Part shown: piece by piece, positions 1-8,800 of the stretch
Layout: each line of letters opens with the position of its first letter
How positions within the stretch are numbered: position 1 is the stretch's first letter
IMG/VR virus record: IMGVR_UViG_3300020438_000117
Coordinates: 1 to 36,427 of that record
DNA: 36,427 bases
DNA from: a virus
Reading direction: 5' to 3' (one strand)
Translations under genes and position numbers: made by a program
Notes under the pieces: model-generated
Told to the model about the DNA's origin: nothing
What the model saw: the letters and a program-made list of their open reading frames with translations, nothing else
Databases searched by the model: none

Positions 1-3000
1 CTATTACAGCAACCTTACTTGTTCCTGCTACATAATCATCTCCAGTATTTTTAACAGCAGTTGCTAAATCTTCTATTACAACGGTGGTATAAATTGAATC
101 TAGACCAACCTTACCAGAACTAGCTCCTAATCCAGTACTATTAGTACCACCCACTGTATATCCATCTAAACTATATTGTTCAATTTTAAGATAAGTATTA
201 CCAGTAAAAGTTAAAGAAGCAACATCTCCGAATGTTTCAGCAACTGTAACACTATCATTCTGGTGAGAATAACCTGAAGATCCTATAATATAATTATTAT
301 CGGATGAAAAATCAGATTGGCTAGAATAATGTAACCTACTAGTAAAACGATCACAATTATAAGCAGGAGCTCTCCATCTAATACTATAAGTACCTGCAGG
401 AACAGTGACTATATTTCCACTAATACTCAGACCAATACTCTGTGGATCACTTAGTGTGTTTAAATTTCTATGAATCCATGTATCAGCAGTAAATGATCCT
501 CCATTTTCATTATATGCTTTTACATCTTTTACTGTTGCAACTTTAGTTGTTCCTGTATTAGCACCAGATCCATTTGTAGCCGCAGTAATTCTTCCTTGTG
601 CATCAACTGTAATATTTGCATTAGTATATGATGCTGCAGTGACAGCAGTGTTTTCTAAATTTAAGGTTACGTCACCTGAAGTTCCACCACCAGATAGTGC
701 TGTTCCAGCAGTAACTCCTGTGATATCTCCACCACCACCAGAAATAGAAACATTGCTAATTCCAGTAATCTTACCAGCACTATCAACAACAATTTGTGCT
801 ACATTAGATGCATCACCATAAGTAGCTGCAGATGCACCAGTAGCAGGAGCCCATTTAAGACCAGTGGATTCACCTGAATCAGCAGTTAAAACATAATTAT
901 TAGTACCTACAGCTAATCTTCCAATAGTGTTGTCTGCTGTAGCTGCAAGTATATCACCTTTAGCATCTACGGTAGATTTAGGTAAAGCAGCATCAGCAGT
1001 ATCCTTCGCAGTTTTCACAGAATTAGGAGTAGCAGCCTTAGTTGTTGAAGTTGAAGTTGTACTATCTTCTAGTTGAACAGCACCTTTTTGAGATGTTGTA
1101 GCATCTTTAATTGAAATTGCTGGTGTATTTCCACCTGATGACTCAATAGGATCAGTACCTGTAACACTAGTAACTGTTCCAGTAGCTTGAGCTACCCAAT
1201 CAAGATTACCAGATCCATCCGTTTTCAAAACTTCACCAGTATCTCCATCATCATTTGGAAGAGTTAATGTATAACTTGCTGCTGCACTATGAGGTGGTCC
1301 CTTTATTATTATACCGTGACTATTATTCTCACAATTAAGTTTAAATTGACCAGAACCTTTAGTAGCGTTTCCTTTGAATACAACCTTACCTGAACCATTA
1401 GGATCTAACTCAATATCACCATTAGAAGTAGAAACAATATCCTTACCATTAACATCTAAGTTACCACCTAATTCTGGTGTAGTATCATCAACAACAGCAC
1501 TTATACCTCCACCTCCACCAGCTGGAGTTGCCCAAGTGTTATCACCACGTAAAAAAGTACTACCACTTGGAGAACCAGTAGCAGATAACTCAGCAATACC
1601 TATAGCATCATCAGCTACTTTTACGTTTGTTACTGCATCAGTAGCAATCATATCAGTATCAACCTGAACTTCCGAAATATTTCCCGAAGCAGTTCCACCC
1701 AGAACACGATTACCAGTAGCAAGATTCTGCATCTTGGCATAGGTTACTACATCAGCATCAATATTCCATGTAGAGCCACTACTGGAGACTGTTATATCAC
1801 CTTTATCACCATCTGTTACTCCACCTCCACCAGACTGTGCAACCCAACTTAATACACCACTTCCATCTGTTTTAAGAACTTCATCAGCGGCCCCATCATC
1901 TGCAGGTAGAGTCAGTGTATAATCTGCTGCTAATGCATTAGGAGATTTTATATTAATCTTATTAGTTCCATTTCCACTTCCTTCATAAAATAAAATGCCA
2001 GCACCTACACTACCACCCCCATATATTGATATTCCTTCATCCTGTGTTTCTATTTTTTTACTATTATTATAATAAGCCTCTACTGCACCTTGATAAGTTA
2101 CCTTAAGTCCAGTATGACTACCACCAGGTTCAAGTTTAATATGTTGACTACTATTAGTTGATGTTAAACGAAGATATAAATCAGTTCCTGCAGAATCAAT
2201 ATAAGATCTATTATTTGTATATAATTTTAAAGTTTTACTAGCATCTGCTGGTGTGTTTCCATCATCAAATACTACTCCACCCGTGGTTGAATCATATTTA
2301 AAATGATCTGCTCCACCAAAGGAACTACTCTCATTAAATTGAAATGAGTTGAGTGGAGTATCAGGAGTTCCACCACCACCACTACCAGAAGTTGCTAAGT
2401 CTACTATTCTTACTTCAGCATAAATGTTTTTTCCTGTAGTATAACGATCTGGTGAAAAATTAGTATTATCCACTTGCGAACCAAATCCTTCAGGATCATC
2501 AATACCAGAAATATGTAAAACCTTAAAGTATGTGGTTTGAGTGATAGTTATAACTTTTGTTCCTTTTGACCATGTACCTGTCCATGTAGTTTGTCCTTCG
2601 TGAGTAACATTTTCACTTGAACCAAAACATTCATTAGTACCAAATCTACTTGTTTGATCTGGGGGATTATCAGCAGTATTATTATTAGAACCAGAACTCC
2701 ATGTCATATCTGATTCAGTAGTACTCCATACCAATCTAGTTTGATGACGATTGACATCACCACCAAACGCACCCCATTGTATTTCATAAGTTCCTGCTGG
2801 TAGTGACCAATAACCAGGAGTTTTTCCAGCACTTTCCGTAGTCTGACCATTCGTAGTAGGAACAAAAGTAACAAAACTTTGTGGGTCTTCTATTACGGTT
2901 AAATCCCTATCTCTCCAATAATCTCCATAAAAGTGACCACCACCTTTATCATAATTCTTCTGATCTCTTAATACAGCAACTTTAGTAGTTCCTGACACAC

Positions 3001-3616
3001 CACTACCAGAAATTGTAATTGTTTTTTCTGCTCCTGTTCCACTAGCAACTACACCAGATCCAACAAAATTTAAAGTCGTGGCAATAGTTGATAGTGCAGT
3101 ACCTTCATCCTCAATTGTTATACCACCACCACTTCCACCTGTCGATGATGTATCATACCAAATATCTCCATCACAAACAGATGTTCCAGTAGGTTCACTG
3201 TCTTGAACATATTTGGCACCGAAAGCATTACTATTATCAGGAATATTAATTTGTTTTGTTCCTGTTGATGGTGCACTTATTGTGATTGGCATCGCACAGG
3301 GTGCATTCCTACCAGTATAATCAACAGTTATATTAGTAAGTCCATTACCACCACTAATATTTCCATCAAAAGTACCATAGATATAATTAGCGGTTATAAT
3401 ACCACAATTAAGAGTAGTTACATTATCAGGATCTGCATTAGCTTTAGTTTCCAACCAAGCAGTCAACCCTGTGGTTCCAATACCAACAGTATGTCCAATA
3501 CCACCTGGACCTTGACCAGCTACTCGAATATTTAAACCAGCCTTACTCTCTACAAGAGGTATTCCAGTAGCACCTAAAATATCTAATTGTTTGATCCCAA
3601 AGCCCTTGTCTGCCAT
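1..3616 (-). CDS. Large tail-fibre/adhesin-like structural protein, 3' end cut by the window edge
   Basis: The minus-strand frame opens at an ATG (begins MADKGFGIKQLDILGATG) and stays open for about 1205 codons to the left edge, so the C-terminus is missing. It is a Gly/Ser/Thr-rich, beta-type modular protein like phage fibres. Residues about 209-409 and 1020-1186 are two copies of a module that starts GTTKVA, contains DPQS and ends near (I/V)xDLAT; a third copy starts at the edge (GTSKVAVI). Two copies of a shorter motif, EVLKTDGSGxLxWVAQ, lie near 1830-1925 and 1195-1280. A GIITANYIYGTFDG segment near the N-terminus matches a module repeated in the 1701-residue fibre upstream. It is the last visible gene of the virion block and has its own late-promoter-like CTAAATA 15 bases before the ATG. 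A role in attachment is inferred from composition and context; no specific receptor or fold can be named. Confidence 0.8.
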   Translation of the reverse strand, partial: MADKGFGIKQLDILGATGIPLVESKAGLNIRVAGQGPGGIGHTVGIGTTGLTAWLETKANADPDNVTTLNCGIITANYIYGTFDGNISGGNGLTNITVDYTGRNAPCAMPITISAPSTGTKQINIPDNSNAFGAKYVQDSEPTGTSVCDGDIWYDTSSTGGSGGGITIEDEGTALSTIATTLNFVGSGVVASGTGAEKTITISGSGVSGTTKVAVLRDQKNYDKGGGHFYGDYWRDRDLTVIEDPQSFVTFVPTTNGQTTESAGKTPGYWSLPAGTYEIQWGAFGGDVNRHQTRLVWSTTESDMTWSSGSNNNTADNPPDQTSRFGTNECFGSSENVTHEGQTTWTGTWSKGTKVITITQTTYFKVLHISGIDDPEGFGSQVDNTNFSPDRYTTGKNIYAEVRIVDLATSGSGGGGTPDTPLNSFQFNESSSFGGADHFKYDSTTGGVVFDDGNTPADASKTLKLYTNNRSYIDSAGTDLYLRLTSTNSSQHIKLEPGGSHTGLKVTYQGAVEAYYNNSKKIETQDEGISIYGGGSVGAGILFYEGSGNGTNKINIKSPNALAADYTLTLPADDGAADEVLKTDGSGVLSWVAQSGGGGVTDGDKGDITVSSSGSTWNIDADVVTYAKMQNLATGNRVLGGTASGNISEVQVDTDMIATDAVTNVKVADDAIGIAELSATGSPSGSTFLRGDNTWATPAGGGGGISAVVDDTTPELGGNLDVNGKDIVSTSNGDIELDPNGSGKVVFKGNATKGSGQFKLNCENNSHGIIIKGPPHSAAASYTLTLPNDDGDTGEVLKTDGSGNLDWVAQATGTVTSVTGTDPIESSGGNTPAISIKDATTSQKGAVQLEDSTTSTSTTKAATPNSVKTAKDTADAALPKSTVDAKGDILAATADNTIGRLAVGTNNYVLTADSGESTGLKWAPATGASAATYGDASNVAQIVVDSAGKITGISNVSISGGGGDITGVTAGTALSGGGTSGDVTLNLENTAVTAASYTNANITVDAQGRITAATNGSGANTGTTKVATVKDVKAYNENGGSFTADTWIHRNLNTLSDPQSIGLSISGNIVTVPAGTYSIRWRAPAYNCDRFTSRLHYSSQSDFSSDNNYIIGSSGYSHQNDSVTVAETFGDVASLTFTGNTYLKIEQYSLDGYTVGGTNSTGLGASSGKVGLDSIYTTVVIEDLATAVKNTGDDYVAGTSKVAVI

Positions 3617-3625
3617 TTTATATTT

Positions 3626-5845
3626 TTAGTTATTTAGACTTATAGATAGGGGTTCGCTACCCCCATAAATGAACAACTGCCCAGAAGATATGGCAAATTG
3701 TGCATCAGAAGACACTGGAGATGGTGCTGGACCTGGTTCATTACCAGTTAACACATCCCAAATAACCTTGGGTTCTGCTCCCTGAAGATTATCATAATCA
3801 CTCCAATTACTATCAGTTGCTGTAGTTGCCTCTGTTCCTGTATAGAGATAAGTAGAACTCAAATTAGTAACACTAGTGCTTAACCAACTTTTAACATCAG
3901 CATATGTCCAAGTTCTATTGTACTGTAACTTTGTTGCAATTATACCTGCAGCAATAGGACATGCAGAACTAGTTCCATTGAATAGTGCATCATATGATAG
4001 AATAGATTGTGTTGAACCAATATTATAATAAGAATCATTTCTATAATATCCAGCACCACCTCCACCAGCAGCTCCTAATGTGTAATCTGCAGCAGCAAAA
4101 CAATCAACTTCATCACCCATATTACTATAATTTACCTTTCTTTCTTTTCCATCTGAGGGTCTATTATCATTATCCAGTGCACCAATAGAAATAGTTTTAT
4201 ATGTATAAGGAGTGGTTGTTTTATCAACAGCCATTTGTCCAGGATAACCTTTTCTATTTTGACTATTATACGTTGCAGCATATCCCATCGTTGAATATAT
4301 ACTATTTGTTTTTGCATCAACGAAATCAACACTCGAACCAGATGCAACATAATTATTATAATCAGGATGATTACTCTTCACCATTTTCTGATTATTATTA
4401 CCAGCAGAACAAATAAAAATAATACCAGCATCAATCATTTCTCCACCAGCAACTATTGCTGCATGAGTATCAACATATTCCATTGATCTTCTATTTGATT
4501 GATCACCAGTATAAAAATTAATAAAATTAGGATAACTACTATAACTTACACCAGTACCACCACTAGCTCCTTGTCTAAAATAGTAATATCCAGAAGTTGC
4601 AGGTGCTTGTCTATGACCCCAACTATTACTTGATATTGTTGGATTTTTTGTATTATCCGAACTTCTATTTGGTTTATTTTGATGAAATATTTTTAACAAA
4701 TCAAAACAATTTTCCCACCCAATATTTCCACTACCATAAAGATTAAAAAACCATTTATTACAATTATATGCCCATCCAAATTGTCTTCCATATGCCTGTG
4801 ATGCACAAGGTGTTCCGTGAGTCTCACCACCAGTATTATATGCAGTATTAGTTCCATTACATCTAGCTCTGGTATAAAGTGTCATGGAACTAGATGGAAT
4901 TGTACCAACACTAGAAAAAGCAGCAGATCTTTTACTGGCATCAGACCACCATTCTCGTGCAACAGATTCTTTGGGAACAGTGGTTCCATCCCAACGAGCT
5001 TCTAATCTATTAGTAGTATCTGCTTCAAACCATGCAGGATCAATATAATAAGGCCCTTCCAATAATACATCCAATACTCCACAAGTTCCAGTAGTAGCAG
5101 ATGTTGCAAATCCACTTTTTAATAGATTAGTTCCAACATAATTACTAGGTCCAGATGTAGTAGTTGCAGTGGTATTATCACCTTGTTTAATAGTTGTTAT
5201 CGAACTAGGATTTTGAAATTCAATATGACCGAACCACATATCAGTATCACATACAATTACATCAATATCTACTCCAGTTCCATACTGTTCTATTTTATTA
5301 TTAATTATTGTATTATCATTAATACCATACCAAGGATCAATTTTTTGGATATGTCTCATTAATTGCCATGATCCCTTATTAATTAAATCATTATTTTGTG
5401 GAGGAGCAGCAAAATAATCACTTGAATTATCAAACATATCTCTCTTATGCTTTACAGTAGCAGAATATCTTTCAGTTTTACTAAAAGATGCACTGATCAT
5501 ATTAGGATCATCCATATATGTTCCTGGATATGCCATAGCATGAATATGAACATACTTAACTCTTGGATGATTCTTAAGATCATTAACCTCAGTATCAGTT
5601 AATAAATACATTCCTCGAACTTCACTCTGTAAACAATCATTGCAACAATCACAAGATTCTGTTGGTATATTATCTTCTAAAGAACCATCCTTTTTCAATT
5701 CTTCATGAATAAATTCCCAATCTTCTTTGGAGTAACATCCAACCCAATATTCTTTTTTTACATCACCAGTCGGTTCTTTTTGTAAACTATTTTTATGTTC
5801 TGTAAAAGATACAACAGAACCACTGACATTTGAAGTACTAATCAT
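3626..5845 (-). CDS. Subtilisin-like (S8) serine protease, probable virion protein
   Basis: A 739-residue protein with the subtilase catalytic set in order: Asp200 in DVIVCDTD, His343 in ETHGTPCA, oxyanion Asn483 in CSAGNNN and Ser626 in NGTSSACP. The Asp-His interval (about 143 residues) is long for the family and implies an insertion. Residues about 34-108, with LLTDTEVNDLKNHPRVKYV, look like the I9-type propeptide/chaperone of secreted subtilases. A cysteine cluster, CDCCNDC (65-71), lies within that segment and could bind metal. There is no signal peptide. The ATG at 5845 follows the stop of the upstream fibre gene (TAAATG), so it is translated with the fibre genes. Serine protease identity is secure from the motifs. 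That it is carried in the particle or matures fibres is inferred from position. Confidence 0.9.
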   Translation of the reverse strand: MISTSNVSGSVVSFTEHKNSLQKEPTGDVKKEYWVGCYSKEDWEFIHEELKKDGSLEDNIPTESCDCCNDCLQSEVRGMYLLTDTEVNDLKNHPRVKYVHIHAMAYPGTYMDDPNMISASFSKTERYSATVKHKRDMFDNSSDYFAAPPQNNDLINKGSWQLMRHIQKIDPWYGINDNTIINNKIEQYGTGVDIDVIVCDTDMWFGHIEFQNPSSITTIKQGDNTTATTTSGPSNYVGTNLLKSGFATSATTGTCGVLDVLLEGPYYIDPAWFEADTTNRLEARWDGTTVPKESVAREWWSDASKRSAAFSSVGTIPSSSMTLYTRARCNGTNTAYNTGGETHGTPCASQAYGRQFGWAYNCNKWFFNLYGSGNIGWENCFDLLKIFHQNKPNRSSDNTKNPTISSNSWGHRQAPATSGYYYFRQGASGGTGVSYSSYPNFINFYTGDQSNRRSMEYVDTHAAIVAGGEMIDAGIIFICSAGNNNQKMVKSNHPDYNNYVASGSSVDFVDAKTNSIYSTMGYAATYNSQNRKGYPGQMAVDKTTTPYTYKTISIGALDNDNRPSDGKERKVNYSNMGDEVDCFAAADYTLGAAGGGGAGYYRNDSYYNIGSTQSILSYDALFNGTSSACPIAAGIIATKLQYNRTWTYADVKSWLSTSVTNLSSTYLYTGTEATTATDSNWSDYDNLQGAEPKVIWDVLTGNEPGPAPSPVSSDAQFAISSGQLFIYGGSEPLSISLNN
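3631..3637 (-). promoter_or_regulatory. Late-promoter-like motif CTAAATA
   Basis: CTAAATA on the minus strand lies inside the last codons of the protease gene and 15 bases before the ATG of the fibre gene at 3616. It resembles the T4 late consensus TATAAATA and the CTAAATA form I recall for cyanomyoviruses. A chance match in AT-rich DNA is possible, but the same motif recurs at other gene starts in this window. Confidence 0.5.
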
Positions 5846-8800
5846 TTATAAAAGAGTTCTTGACCATGTATAATTTGTAGCACCACTCACTCCTGCTAAT
5901 GGTGTTGCCTTTAATTTAATATTACTTCCATCAACATCAACACTAATATTAACTATCTGAGAAGTATTATACATTAAAGCATATTCATTTGAAAATGCAG
6001 TAGTATTATCATCCATAACTAATACTTTCTGGGACTGAATATTACTACCATTAGAGAAATATATGGTATATTCTGCAGCATCATAACTAGATTTAGCAAA
6101 AGTATCTATACCTACTGCAACTCCAGCACTAGCAGTAAATGAAGATGAAAATGTAGAAAGAGTAACACCGTCTATATCACCTTCAAAACTACCATAAACT
6201 TTATTAGCAGTTACTATACCAACACTTAATATTCGAGTATTACTAACATGAGCTTCATCAGTAGGAACATAAGTACCTATTCCAACATTGAAACTACCAT
6301 CACCTTGAATCCAAACACCACCTGGATTTCCAATTGCCAATCTACTATTATCATTAGTTGTGGGTGGAGGAGTTACTACAGAAGAACCAATTATAACATT
6401 ACAACATCCTGCAGTTTGATCATGTCCTGCCTTATATCCTATATGAACATTATGACATCCAGATACTAAGGTACATCCAGAACTAGATCCAAAGAATGTA
6501 TTATATACTCCTGTTGCAAGTCTTCCTGAACAACGACCTATAAAGATGTTATCATTTCCTGAACCTAAACAACATCCAGCTCTATCACCAAAAGCTATAT
6601 TATATGCTCCTCCAACATTCTTAGATCCAGAATAACATCCTAAGAAAATATTATAACTTCCACTAGTAGTATTATTTCCTGCAGAATGACCTAAGAAAAT
6701 ATTAGAATCACCAGTATCTACACTCGAACCAGAATTTTCTCCAGCAAAAATATTATAAACAGAATTTGTTGTTAAACATTTTCCCGCATCCAAACCAGCA
6801 GTTAAGTTACCTTGTGCATCTTGGTTCCAATCACCACCCGAAACACCAGTTATATTCGATCCATCACCATAGAGTTTATAAGCAGTTACAATACCAACTG
6901 CTAATACAGCTTCGTTCCCAACATCAACTTTAACATAAGGATTTGTAGTTCCTATACCCACATGACCTTCTTTTGTGATGCGAAGTCTTTCTAGTGGATT
7001 AGTACTACCAGAAGGAGATGTTTTGAATATTAATCTACCTGGTGCATGACCGTTTGGGACTGGATCACCATTTAATCCATCAACTAGAGCATGGATTGCA
7101 GCAAAGTTATTATAATTACCAGTACCATCAGAACCAGTGAAATCTATTTGTCCTAGAGTATCATCACCTTTAACAGCACCATCTGAACCTACAGCAGTTC
7201 CTCTTGACTTACCAAAATTAAGGTATGCTGGATGTTCATCATCACTATTTCTTGTAATTGCGATACTTGCAGTTGATGCATTTATTCCTTCTACTTGCAA
7301 TGCATTATCAAATCCACCAGTTTTTGATTGAGAACTTGTTGTTCCACTTCTTAATAATAATCTACCATCTTTATCGAGGCGAAGTCTTTCCGTTCCGTTT
7401 GTTATTACCTTGAAGTGCCCATCAATTCCACTATCAACTACTTCTGCAGATGTATCAAGTTCCACAATTTTATCTGTTGCTATTTCAACACTAGAATCAA
7501 TAGTTCCTTTAAAAGTACCATAGTATTCCTTAGCAGTAACAATACCGACAGCTAAAACATTATTATTAATCTGAAGACTAGCAGCAATATTGTCGGCAAT
7601 TGGATTTGTGGTTCCTATACCAACGTCACCTGTTGGTGTGATGCGAAATCTTTCTGTTAAATTATTATTTGTTCCTCTATCTACAAATGGTTGATGGTTT
7701 ATTGCAAAATGATTTCCAGTAGTTAATTGGAATCCTGCCCCATTATCACCAGCATCCATCTGAATGTGTTTTGAATTATTATAATTTGATATGATTGCTG
7801 GAACACCATTCTTTTGAACCTCAAGCATTCCAGATGGACCATTAGTTCCTATACCAAATTTTCCATCTTTATAAACCAATCCTGTACTATCTACTTCAAC
7901 ACCATCATAACCACTAGTCTCACTACCAAAATGAATATAATGTGTACCTGAACCTGTTGTATCATCAGTTATGTTTATATTAAGAGCATTTGTTATTGGT
8001 ACTCCAGGATCAATATCACCTTTAAAAGTACCATAATAATCACCACCTCTAAATGTATGTGCAGTTACTATTCCTGCTGCCAATATTCCTGTATTAGCAA
8101 CACCAACTTCAACATCAACATCAGTAGTTCCTATTCCAACATTACCTAAAACATGTGTTATATAAGATCTATTATCAATTGTAAACCAAGTATTACCAGC
8201 ACCAACTCCACGGAATTCATCTATATTATTTTCAGTTCTATAAAAATCAAAAAGATTTCCACCACCAGAACCATCACCATTATTATTAGTAGAATCATCA
8301 ATTGCTTGAAATCTAAGATGTCTATTAAGATTGGCAGATATGTTCCAATTCGTTTCATTTGCTCCTGCATTAGCATCTGTAAATCTTAATATTGGACCAT
8401 TAGAATATAAATGCAATAAAGCTCTGGGACGAGTAGTTCCAACACCAACACGATTTTGTAATACATCATATACTAATTCATTACTATTATACAAATATTC
8501 ATTTTCTCTAGCATTATGGGGGTTATTATCCTGAACAAAATTAAGATAATAAGTTCCAATACCAGCTGCTCCAAATTCTGAGGTTAAATTAATATTAGTG
8601 CTACCAATACCAACTTTAGATGCATTTTCTACTGTTAAATCATTACGATTAACCCAATTTATTTCTGTACCAGTTGATTCTAGTAGTTGACCATTAGTAC
8701 CTAATTCACCATCTTTATCTAAAAGTCCTCCATATATTGAAACACCAGTTCCAGTAGTTGCAAATCTTCTAGTAGAACCATGAAATAATTCTGTCTCATA

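Noticed and set aside
1374-1667. Plus-strand open frames inside the fibre block (for example 97 codons here, also 14708-15034 and 17870-18214)
   Set aside because: They lie opposite real minus-strand structural genes, have proline/serine-rich composition typical of reversed repetitive coding sequence, and lack ribosome sites.
6380-6760. Regular ~51-bp repeats that could suggest a CRISPR-like array
   Set aside because: Repeats are diverged at the DNA level, have no unique spacers, and encode a clear protein repeat in frame.
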